Shown here in pieces: positions 46,156 through 56,480 of a DNA stretch of 64,000 bases (within the stretch, counting starts at the first letter, position 1; each line of letters starts with the position of its first letter). The stretch comes from Muscardinus avellanarius (lineage: Eukaryota; Chordata; Mammalia; Rodentia; Gliridae), in contig OY726569.1 of NCBI GenBank assembly GCA_963383645.1, positions 76,230,135 through 76,294,134 on the forward strand. Direction: 5' to 3'. The position numbers and the translations under genes were made by a program. The notes under the pieces are model-generated. The model was not told the origin of the DNA. It saw only the letters and a program-made list of their open reading frames with translations, and made no database searches.

Positions 46156-48595
46156 AAAATGCGTTGTTGTTATTGCTTGAGGTTTTACTTGAAGGATAAA
46201 CTTGTTGACCCTCCTCGCATCTTAATATTTTCATCAAAGAGTAAATATAATTCTTGAACGTTGCCACCTTTTTTAGAATTTTAGTAAGCTCTTTGCCTTT
46301 CTAGAAGTTCACATGTCCATAGAGAATTCCCATTTTGCCTTTTCTGCTCATGACTTGGTAGTTAAAGAACTTTTTATCATTAGTAGCCATTCTGTGGTCC
46401 ATATGTGGGTTTTCCATAACAAAAGTGTCATTCCCTGAGACCAGCACATTTCTGAACAGCCTCCTGCATCTCCCAACTCTTAGCATCAGATGTTGTGCGC
46501 TCAGGGAATACAAACGCCTGTTAATATTAGACTCTGCAAAATATAATTAGAAAAGTTAATCTACTAAAAAACACCCAATACATTCTAAAGTCAAACAGCC
46601 TTTTTTTTTTTTTTAATCTGCCACGTCACTGTTCTTCTCCAGTGATGCAGCTAATTGAGAGCTGATGAGGTTTCTTCCATTTATTTGGTTCAACAGTTCT
46701 ACAGATTCTAAAAACACAAGACTGGAAAAGAGTGGATGCCACGAGATACTCTGATTGATAAGGAGGTCTGTTTAGACAACGATGTTAACACTTTGGAGGA
46801 CTTACAGGTTGTTTCCAAGTGTGGCACAGGTGCTGGAGTCTCGTGGGGAAGGTGCTCTTGGCCTGCCTTGATGGAGGCTGTTCATCTGTGAGCAGATCCA
46901 AGTGTGTTGTAGGTGATAAGCTGGGCGGAGTTACTAACTCCTTAGGCAGGGATGAAAACAATGGTTCAGAACAAAAGAAGTAGGCCTGCTAGAAACATGT
47001 TACCTCTAGCTAAATGTACAATAGTGATCTGAGCTCAGATTCCAATCTCACAGTGCAGTGTTCTGGCAACTATCAGTTGCTGCTTCTCTGCAGTGAACAA
47101 AATTGAGATTCAAGTGTAGGATGGCACACCTCGGTCAGAAACAGCCAGGCGTGGTGGCGCACCCTTGTAATCCCAGCATTTGGGAGGCTGAGACAGGAGG
47201 ATCACAGTTTGAGGACAGCCTCAACTACTACTTAGTGACGCCCTTTGCAACTCAGTGAGTCCCTGTTTCAAAATAAAGAATAAAAAATAGAGCTGGAGGT
47301 GTAGCCCAGAAGTAGAATGCCCCTGGGTTCTATCCCAAGTACCTCCAAAAAAAATGAGTATCATCATACTTTGATGAAAAGTGCATTTGACGTTTCAAAT
47401 CATGTCCATTAGCACAGCATCAATATCCTTACGAAAACTCTAATCACTATGAGTGTGGTTTCCTCACCTAGTTAAATAGTGATAGCTTCTTTGTTGCAAG
47501 GATGCAGTGGGACCATCTATGTAAAGCCAGGGACTACCAAACCACTAGTGCTTTTAACCCTGTGAACAGCAACTCCCAAACTCGGAACTAACTGGGAATT
47601 TATTAAACCCAAGTCAGTTGGCTATGCCCCAGGAGCTGTGATTTAACCAAATGTCTATCTACTGGATAAAATCCAGCTCCCTTTTCAAAACTGTAGTTGG
47701 TTTGGGAGGGTTCTCTAGTTCAGCACCAACATCCCTCTGCCCTAAGTTCCCCCAGCTCACTGCACACATTTAGGCAACTGGCCTGAAAAGCAGACTAGAG
47801 CTGGTGTCCTCTGGATCCTATCACCAACCCCCAGGAAGCCATTTCCGCCCCAAACAACCCCCACATCAACACACACCCACACACAGGTCTTCCGTGAGTG
47901 TTACTGTGAGTGAAAGCTCTTAGGGAAGAGACTCAAGGGAGTTTTACTCACATTCAAATAGCAAGCTAAAAGTGACTAAAAGTCGCCTGGAGGTGGTCCT
48001 TTTGTCACTTGTCTTAGGCAAGAGGTAGGATGGATTTGTAACTGATCTGGTAATTTTCCTAAAGTGCTTAAGGGTATGTGAAAACAGTTACTTCCCATAA
48101 GCCGCTTAAACATGGCTCTGCAACCTTAGACAATGAATATGCTTAGCAAGCTCTTCTTTTAGTTGGTGCAAAGCTAAACTCAGCCCAGTGTAGGCACATT
48201 TCAGATTAATGAGGCTTTGCCTATTAAAACATGCACCGCAAATGCCGTCTAGCTTAATATAAAAGAGACCAGCTGCAAGGAGAGGCATTGGAAACCAGCA
48301 GTTTTGGGGGTGGGGGTAGGAAGAATGGAGTTGCTGCTCAGTGTCTTTCAGTATTTGATAAACCATAGCAAAAGAAGCTTTGATCTTTGTGGCCCTACTA
48401 GCAAAATTAGGATTCATGGATGCAAGTTACAGGGAACAGATTTTGTTTCCAAAGACGGTGGTGGTTGGGTAGTCAGTCTCAAGTCAGTAACCAGCCCAGG
48501 AGCTACACTGCAATGATGTCATTGCTTCTCCTTTCCTGAGTGAAGCTCTGGCTCTCTCTAAATACAATACCCTTGGAGTCATGAATCACAGACTC

Positions 48596-48600
<5 letters not shown>
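46156..48600. other. Intergenic 3' flank of SIPA1L1
   Basis: One plus-strand B1-dID (47144-47352) sits in otherwise unique sequence. I see no gene or clear regulatory array. A T-run at about 46602-46613 is isolated. Confidence 0.7.
47144..47352 (+). mobile_element. B1-dID SINE
   Basis: Sense copy (gccaggcgtggtggcgcacc ... gagctggaggtgtagcccag) with an A tail. Confidence 0.9.
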
Positions 48601-48601
<1 letters not shown>

Positions 48602-48657
<56 letters not shown>

Positions 48658-48816
48658 TGCTGGGGATGGAACCCAGAGGCTTTCTACCTTCGGATTATAC
48701 TCCCAGAGCTATTTTCTATTTTATTTGGAAACAGGATCTCACCAAGTTGCTGAGAGCCTCACCAAGTAACTGAGGCTGGCTTTGAACCTGCGCAATCCTC
48801 CAAGCGTGCGCCCGGC
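48602..48816 (-). mobile_element. B1-dID SINE with a 55-base poly(T) and an internal deletion
   Basis: The T-run 48602-48656 is the complement of an unusually long tail, a sign of recent insertion. The B1 part lacks the usual segment between gcaatcctcc and aagcgtgcg (about 30-40 bp). Confidence 0.9.
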
Positions 48817-51800
48817 TGAAAGGGATCTTTTAAGGACATGGTTCTGCCTCCCGGCCCGAGATGCCTGACCCTATGTCTTGCCACCTGAGCTTGTACATGT
48901 CCAAGCACAGTTTCTGGGGCTACATGGTTTACCTTTCATCTTCTAAATCCTTCCTTTTATTCAAGGAAAACCCACTTCCCACTAGCTTTTGCATCTACTT
49001 CCATTCCTCTGGTTTCAAATCATACAAACAAATCTAAATTTGTCTTTCCAGGTAAAAACAATTACTATGTTGGAAAATTTCAGGTCTTTCCAGTGCTGTT
49101 TCTTCCCCAGGACAAAAATTCTCTGTTCTCTCAACCTTTTCCTTTTGTGCCCTGGTTTCTAACCCATCCCCCATCAGAACATAATCATATTTAACATGGG
49201 CTAGGCATACAGTTGCCTGTGTGCATTACCCGATCGAGTCTTCACACTATCCTTGTGAGACGGGTTCTATAAGTGTCCCCATTTTTAAGAAACGGAGGCC
49301 TGAAGAGATCAAATAATTTGCAGCAATATGGCTGGTGAGGGGTGGACCTGAGATTCCAGGCCAGGCCTCCAATTCCAGGGCCAGTATGTAATTGCATTCT
49401 CAGTCTCTGGTTCCCTGCACATCCTGGTTGTGAGGAGCCTGGCCCAAGGAGCCTAGACAGTGAGCATCAGTGGCACTGGGTGGTAAGCAGGGTGGGTGTC
49501 AGGGGTGGGAAAAACAGATGTGAGTACACCTGAGGAGAGAGCAGGAGGAAACCACCTCTGCTGGGCCCCTCGGAGGAGGGCTGCAAGTGCTTCCACATTC
49601 TCGGCATATAACACAGATACTCTCCCCGTGAATTCCAGTCCAAGGAAGCATCATCCTGCCCCACTCCAAACCAGATCTGGAAGTCAAAGAGATTTCAAGA
49701 AGCCCAAGCCAATGGATCCTCACCTGGAGAAGCTGTTGACAGTCGAACACCTGGGCTCTAGGCTCAGAGATTCAGTATTACTAGGTCCATGCTGGAGCCA
49801 CAGAGCTTCATTTTAATGACCACCCAATGTTTAAGGCATGGGTGGTCCTGAGCCACTCTTAGGCTAGCTCTCTGAGCCAGGGAGCAGCATGCTCAAGATG
49901 GCGTGACAGGTGAGGTGGTCAGCCTGAGACGCCCGATAGCCATCACTCCTCAACAGGTGGGAGCCATTCTCCCAAGAGAAGGGCAGAGTGATCTTTTGAG
50001 CAGTCATTTACTCAGTGCTCGATAATTCTCAGTTCCACCCAAATGACACCAGCTTCTCCTTTCTTAAAAACGCAGAAGTTTTGCCCAGTGGAAGCCAATT
50101 AAAACCTTAGTTTCAAAACCAACTTCTAAGTTTGAGGGAGTCTTTGTGGCCTCCAAGAGACCACCTAAGGGCTAGGAGAGGGGCAGAAGCAAGGAGGACA
50201 GTCAGGAGTGGCCACTGGGAGTGATACTGGACGCAAGAGCCAGTACAGCTGTGAAGGAGTGTCCCAGAGCCGCCTCCCCTGCAGCACCAAGAGCTGTTCT
50301 TCCATTGCCAGGGAAGCAGTGTGGCAGGATTTGTAGGGCCCTGACACCCTCTGCCTGTGGCCTGGAGGCTCTGGGAGGAAGCCTGTCTGCCCTCCTTCTG
50401 CACCTGGAGGCTGGGGAGGTGCCAGCCAAGTCCCCTCTGCGTCTCCTGAGGCTGGCACTCAGCTGCATGCGCCCTCCGCTGGCCAGAGGACTGGCCACCA
50501 GGACCAGCAGGAAGGGGGAATAAGTCATCAGCTGGGGGACAGTACGGCAGTCGTCTAAGAAAGATGGTGTTCGGAGGCAGGAGGGACATCCGCCCCGGCT
50601 CGTTCTGGAATGCTGTCAGCCCTGCAGCCGCATCCAGACGCTCTCTGCTCCCGTGACCTCTGCACTGTTGAGCCTCACTTGCGGGGGTGATGTTAGCCAC
50701 TGACTCCTGTTAGAGACAGCCTCCCTCTGTCCAGCTGTTGCACCTCACTCCTCTTTTTTGACTGGCCATCCAGCAGTGCAGTGGTGGGAAGGGTCTGCAT
50801 CCCACAGGGGCAAGATAGAAAGGCCATACTCCTCAAACTCCCCCTCAAGGCAAAGGGAAACTTGTGATCTGGTCCACCCAGCCAGCGTGGCAAAGTACAC
50901 AGGCAGGGTTTTCAGTGTTACACTCTCCTGTTCATTGCTGGTCAAAACTGCACTGGGTTGTAGGGTCATTCCAAGTGTTAGAAAGCTCACCTGAAATCGG
51001 CCTCCCTATGATTTCTCCCTAATGGTCGCAGAGGACATTTTATTAAAGCCTTCAGATGCTTTTGGCACTCTGCAAAGATGACCTGTGTGTCATTCTCCCC
51101 AAGGTGACTCTGGGAGCTTGGGCATCCCTACACCCCTGGTGTAGTTCAGAAGGGCTAAGGGGATTCCAACTCTCTCCACTGGGTTTGTGCCAGGTTTGTT
51201 GGATTCCAACACCATGAGCCCAGTCTGCTGGCCCTTAGCCCATCCTCAGAAACCCCAGAGAAAAGTTCTACTCTCTCCCCTCCACATCCCAGATGCTCCT
51301 GCACCAACACCCTCGGGCCTCCCTGCTGCGCTCGCCTGCCTGGCCCGTCTCCTCGGCATCCTGGCAGTGCTCGCCTCCGTCCCTTTAGAAGAGTAACAGG
51401 CAGAGATGAAAAATATTCCAGGCCTGGTAGTCGCCACTCCAGTTCTGGGCCCAGGGCCCCTAGGAGTGAGCCTAAGTTTTCCCTATTCATCAGGCCTGAG
51501 CTCAGAGGCACCCAACACTGCAACTGTTTCCCCATGTGATGTTTTAGGGTTTTCCATTCTCTTTCAAACAAGGGGCTTTGTGTCAGGTAAATTTTGTCTG
51601 TTTAGACTTGACTGTTTCCATCTGTTGAAGAGTTTTGACGATGCGGATTCACGTAGGGCCATGCCTATTCCTCAGCACCTGCTATACTGACTTTCACAAA
51701 TGCCTCCCAGAGGGAGCCGCTCACGCTGCTGCTAACGGGGACTAAGCACAGCACCTGTGGCCACCAAACTCAACAATGCAGTTGTGATTCCAATCCGCTG

Positions 51801-54006
51801 CTTTCAACAGGGCTTTCTGGGAAGCATCATTCAGCTGGCGAATCCAACACTTCATCCAAAGCCCTCTACTCACACTTTTCTCCGATGGTGTGGAGCCAGG
51901 TAAAGACTGACTTTGGCTCCCTTGATACGCACGGTCACGTTGGGACCCATCCAGCCGACAAGGGTCTTATGTGGAGTCTCCTGGCAAAAGTGAGGCTGAG
52001 ACTTGGTGATGCCCCAGAGAGGGTAAGTGTGCGGGGGCCTCTCTCACACGCCTTTCCTCTCTCTAGTTTCTTTAAACAATGTGAGAGAAAAGCAGCACGT
52101 CTGGTCTGCGGTTCACTTGGCTCGAGGGGCACTTCATTCCAGGTCTGGGGTCATGGCTGTGATTGGGCTCAGCTCCTCTTTGGAAATCCTGCTGTAGCAC
52201 AGAGTGGAGGAGAACTCACTCTGAGAATCTTTCTCTCTAAAAAATTTTAATTATTATTGTTTGCAGTGCTGGGGATTTTAGCTTCATTTCCAGAAAGTTC
52301 TTCTTAAGACCATTTCCTCCCTTGGGCCCCTCAAAAACCAGGTTCCTCCCTTTTTTTTTTAAGTATGACTACAGATTAACTCTGTAGTAGAGGGTACCAG
52401 GGGAAGAGGCAATAAGGTAAGTTTCAGCAGAAAGGAGACTATCTACAGAAAAAAAAAAATCAGAAATGAAGTTCAAGTCCCTCTGATATTAATTATGCTG
52501 TAAGTCTCTGAAGCAAAAAAAAACCCTGGGCTTCTATGGAAAAGAGCTGAGTTTCCACCTGCTTATTAGGAACATAGCCACCAACATCTGAGAGCTACAC
52601 AGGGCATGAAACTGGAAGAAATCCACAGTGGGGGCCCAAGGAAACAGGACCCTTGGAGGCATTAGCTTACAGAAAGCTGAATTTTCAGTGAGCCCCACTT
52701 CCACCAGGAGGAGCCAACAAGCCCTTAGAACGGTTGTTACAGCGCCGCAGGCCCAGCCTGAGCCCCAATGGCAGGCTGCTGGCGCCCTCTGCTGTCTGAT
52801 TCTTGACTTGCTTCTGATTGAGGAGAGCTTTTTCCTGTGGAATGGGCTGGAGGAATTCTGCAGGCAAGAAGACAGGGCTCAGAACCAGGGGCTCTCCGGG
52901 ACTTGTGCCAGCCTGGGTTTTGATCTGAGCAGGCTCTGTGGCTCTGCCAGCATCGGCAGGAATGAGTGGGGCTGGGAGTAAGCATTCATTGACTCAGAAA
53001 ACCCCTTACCCCCACCAAGCTTTGTTTCTTCGAAACTTTCCCCATACCTTGGGTGAGGGGTGAAGTCAAGGGATTTTCTGGAGAAGGGGGCAAACAAAGA
53101 AAGAGCCTCACAGGGCTGAGCAGATGACTCTTCCACGAGGCTCTGGTACATCCCTGGGATGCTGTGCAGTACCTGCCTCTCCCCTTCCTGAGCTGGGAAG
53201 CTCTCAAATCTCTTCCTAGTCTTCCTGCTTCTCCAAACCCAGCCCAGCCCAGCCCAGCCAGGCTTCTGTGGAAGAGATGGCCCCTCGCTCAGAGCCATAC
53301 ACCAGGTCTGGAGGCTGCGGGGCTCTGCAGGGCTGGCTGATCACCCACGCAAGCCATGTGCGTGCAGGGGGACACCTGGCTCTAACAGCCTGGCCGTGGC
53401 CTCCGGTGCTGGCGCAGTCACTGTACCCTGGGCAGCTGACCTCAGGGACCTGCCTCTGTGTCTTCACAGAGGTGACTGTGACAGGCGCTGCAGTCCTGGG
53501 TGTCGGAGCCGGGCGCTGTGCTAAGTGTAGGAAGGATTTGAACACGGGGGGTGCCTAGGGCAGAGAAAAGAAATTCACCTGGGATACTACCTCTTGGCAC
53601 CAAAGCAAGAGCTTGGGCCCCATAAAGTGCCGTTTGCCTGCAGGGCTTGCTTTCTTGCTTCTCTTTGTCTTCAGTTAATGTTTCAATTATTTGATAATCA
53701 CGGTGGTGCATGGGGTGGCTAAGGGGTGTTTCACAATAGTAAACAATTTGCAGCGCCTCCTGTGTGTGGGAAAAGCTCTAGAGGTAACATTTGAAGTCAA
53801 GTATTGATTCTTTTCATTGGCAGCTATATAGCCAATGACCCTAGAATTTTAATCGTTCACATTTATTAAAATGTTTAATAAGATTTAATCTAAAACTTAA
53901 AAATGTTAGCTTCTTAAAATAGTTTTAAATTACTTGTTTATTTAAATATAGTCTTTTAAGAAACAATATGAATGGTGGCTGTTTTAGAGAAAATTAACTT
54001 TAAAAA
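48817..54006. other. Intergenic SINE-free stretch, 5.2 kb
   Basis: No B1-dID copy is visible over 5.2 kb, although they occur about every 1-2 kb elsewhere. A MIR (49185-49375) is present. The central part is GC-richer and has several unexplained open frames on both strands (50113-50700 minus, 195 codons; 52879-53298 minus, 139 codons). None is recognisable, and chance frames in GC-rich DNA explain them best. Confidence 0.65.
49185..49375 (+). mobile_element. MIR (tRNA-derived ancient SINE)
   Basis: The order of landmarks fits the MIR core: cattacccgatcgagtcttc, then cacactatccttgtgaga, then tgtccccatttttaagaaac, then the ggcctgaagagatcaaataa stretch leading to aatatggctggtgaggggtg. It is heavily diverged, as expected for a family shared by all mammals. 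Confidence 0.75.
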
Positions 54007-54222
54007 TTATAATCGAGCTAGAAATCGTGGTTCAGGCTTGTAATCCCAGTACTTGGAAGGCTGAGATGGGAGGATCGAGGTTCGTGGACAGCCTCAGCTA
54101 CTTAGGTCCTTTGCAACTCAGCGAGACCCTGTTTCAAAATAAAGAATAAAAAATGGGCTGGAGGTGTACCTTGGAGGTAGAATGCCCCTGGGTTCCATCC
54201 ACAATACCATACACACAAAAAA
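54007..54222 (+). mobile_element. B1-dID SINE
   Basis: Sense copy with a diverged head (gctagaaatcgtggttcagg) and a clear ID module (gggctggaggtgtaccttgg). Confidence 0.85.
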
Positions 54223-54320
54223 AATTTATGATCCATTTCAATATTTAATGTGGGGGAGTATTTGGGGATTGAAACCAGGGGCATTTTGCCTCTGAGTTAT
54301 ACCCCAGCCCAATTTTTTTT

Positions 54321-54322
54321 TA

Positions 54323-54367
<45 letters not shown>
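54321..54367 (+). repeat. ATT microsatellite
   Basis: About 15 ATT units at the tail of the inner SINE (complement of an AAT-patterned tail). Confidence 0.95.
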
Positions 54368-54574
54368 GGTGGTGGTACTGGAGTAGAACCCAGGGGCTTT
54401 ATACCTCCAGGATATACTCCCAGACCTATTTTATATTTTTTATTTGGAAACAGGGTCTCACTAAGTTGCCGAGAGCCTCACTAAGTAGCTGAGGCTGGCT
54501 TCGAACCTGTGTGATCCTCCTGTCTCAGCTTCCCAAGTGGGAGAATTACAAGCGTGCGCCACCACGCCAGGCTT
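54368..54574 (-). mobile_element. B1-dID SINE (inner)
   Basis: A complete antisense copy (ggtggtactggagtagaacc ... gtgcgccaccacgccaggc) nested in the previous SINE. Confidence 0.88.
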
Positions 54575-54723
54575 TTTTTTTTTTTTAATTTTTGAGACAG
54601 GATCTCACTAACTTGCTGAGAGCCTCATTAAACTGCGGAGGCTGGCTGGATAACAGGTGTGTGCCACATACCCAGATCAATATTTTAATTTTTACATTGT
54701 AATAATTTAAATTTTTATAAGTC

Positions 54724-54928
54724 GCCGGGCATGGTGGCGCACGCTTGTAATCCCCGTGCTTGGGAGGCAGAGACAGGAGGATCGCGCAGGTTCGAAGCTA
54801 GACGCGTGCGCTGGCTTAGGAGACCCTGTTTCCAAATAAAAAATGTAAAAATAGGTCTGGGAGCATAGCCCGGAGATAGAAGGGTTTCCAGGAACCCCAG
54901 TACCACCAAAAAAAAAAAAAAAAAAAAA
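54724..54928 (+). mobile_element. Young B1-dID SINE, GGAACCCC subfamily
   Basis: Sense copy flanked by ttttataagtc at 54713-54723 and 54929-54939, with an uninterrupted A tail. Diagnostic motifs are ggcttaggagaccctgtttc and agggtttccaggaaccccag. Confidence 0.94.
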
Positions 54929-54957
54929 TTTTATAAGTCTATATTAAAATGGTATTT

Positions 54958-55153
54958 GCCAGGCATGGTGCCACATGCTTGTAATCCCAGTATTTGGGAG
55001 TCTGAGACAGGCGGATTGTGCAGGTTCAAAGCCAGCCTCACCTACTTAGTGAGGCTCTCAGCAACTTAGTGAGACCCTGTTTCCAAACAAAATATAAAAT
55101 AAGGCTGGGAGTGTAGCCCGATGGTAGAAAGCCCCTGGGTTCCATCCCCAGTA

Positions 55154-55155
<2 letters not shown>
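54958..55155 (+). mobile_element. B1-dID SINE with a CA-repeat tail
   Basis: Sense copy flanked by aaaatggtat (54946-54955 and 55202-55211). The poly(A) tail position is occupied by a CA repeat. Confidence 0.9.

Positions 55156-55202
<47 letters not shown>
55156..55202 (+). repeat. CA microsatellite in a SINE tail
   Basis: About 23 CA units directly after the SINE's gtact end. Confidence 0.96.
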
Positions 55203-55207
<5 letters not shown>

Positions 55208-55290
55208 GTATGCATTTGAACTACAATTATATTTTACTCTATTTTAGATCCTTGAAAATATGAGCCAGGAAATGATAAAAATAGAAAGGA

Positions 55291-55495
55291 TATCTGGGCA
55301 TGATGGCACATGCTTGTAATCTCTGCGCTTGGGAGGCTGAGACAGAAGGATGGCACAGGTTCAAAGCCAGCCTCAGCTACTTAGTGAGGCTCTCAGCAAC
55401 TTAGTGAGACCCTGATTCCAAATAAAATATAAAATAGGGCTGGGAGTATAGCCCGGAGATAGAAAGCCTCTGGGTTCCACCGCTAGTACCACAAA

Positions 55496-55532
<37 letters not shown>

Positions 55533-55539
55533 GAAAAGA
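55291..55539 (+). mobile_element. B1-dID SINE with an AAAAG-repeat tail
   Basis: Sense copy (tctgggcatgatggcacatg ... ctgggttccaccgctagtac) with a tail of about 20 A then AAAAG pentamers. Confidence 0.9.
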
Positions 55540-56246
55540 TGACAGTGAAATTCCGAAAAGAAAAAGCAAAAAGAAATAGTCTTCAGAGAAATGGACTGCA
55601 TAAACTTTTAACAACTGAACACACCTGAGTGCGTAGGTTTGCACATCAAAAAGCATGTGCAAAGACTGACAGAGATGGAGGGACTAGGTAACAGTTAATG
55701 ACTTTAAGGAAGTCAGGGAAATAGATGTGGAGGTTTGAAATAGTAATGCTGTGCTTTACTATCTAGCCAAGTAAAATGTGATTTTTTTGATAGCAATAAC
55801 AATATGAGATTTACAAAAAATGAATTGTAAAATTTATCAGGGCTGATTTCAAAATTTTATGCTAGTATGGCCAAAATATGTAATCTGGATAAAAATTAAA
55901 GAATCCCTCTCTAGGATAGAAATTTAAAATAAAATTGTTAGCTTATGAGTACTAAAGTGAGAAAATTAATAATACACATACCCAAATCAACTAGATTGCT
56001 AGGCTTCCATATTGAATATATATGTTATATATATATGAACTAACAGAAAACAAAGAAGTTGAAATTAATCAGTGTCTTTAATTGATTTTACAAATATTGA
56101 AAATTATATATAATATATCATTATATATTAATTATATTATTTTTTGTTTTTGATGAAGAACTAAAACAAAAAAAAAACCCTCAATCTTGGGCATGAGTTT
56201 AAAGCAGGGGTTTTTAGAAAAGGGATAGATAAGAATATTTCATTCC

Positions 56247-56464
56247 GCCGGGCGTGATGGCGCACGCTTGTAATCCCCGCGCTTGGGAGGCAGAGACAGG
56301 AGGATCGCGCAGGTTCGAAGCCAGCCCCGCGGGCTGGCTTAGGAGACCCTGTTTCCAAATAAAAATGTAAAAATAGGTCTGGGCGTGTAGCCCGGAGGTA
56401 GAAGGGCTTCCAGGAACCCCAGTACCACCAAAAAAGTTTTAAAAATAAAAAAAATAAAAAATAA
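56247..56464 (+). mobile_element. Young B1-dID SINE, GGAACCCC subfamily
   Basis: Sense copy with a perfect 16-bp duplication aagaatatttcattcc at 56231-56246 and 56465-56480. It is CpG-rich (gccgggcgtgatggcgcacg, ggatcgcgcaggttcgaagc). The middle, agccccgcgggctggcttag, replaces the longer cttagtgaggctctcagcaa segment of common copies. Confidence 0.96.
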
Positions 56465-56480
56465 AAGAATATTTCATTCC

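Larger units (their letters stand above)
54250..54675 (-). mobile_element. B1-dID SINE (outer), split by a SINE and an ATT repeat
   Basis: The ID part is at 54262-54312 (gattgaaaccaggggcattt ... ataccccagccc). The B1 part resumes near 54575 (tttgagacaggatctcacta). Confidence 0.8.

Noticed and set aside
52879..53298. 139-codon minus-strand frame opposite other frames
   Set aside because: No recognisable domain, overlapping frames on both strands, GC-rich DNA; best explained by chance.
54007..56464. Segmental tandem duplication
   Set aside because: The similar units are independent SINE insertions with different tails, orientations and target duplications.
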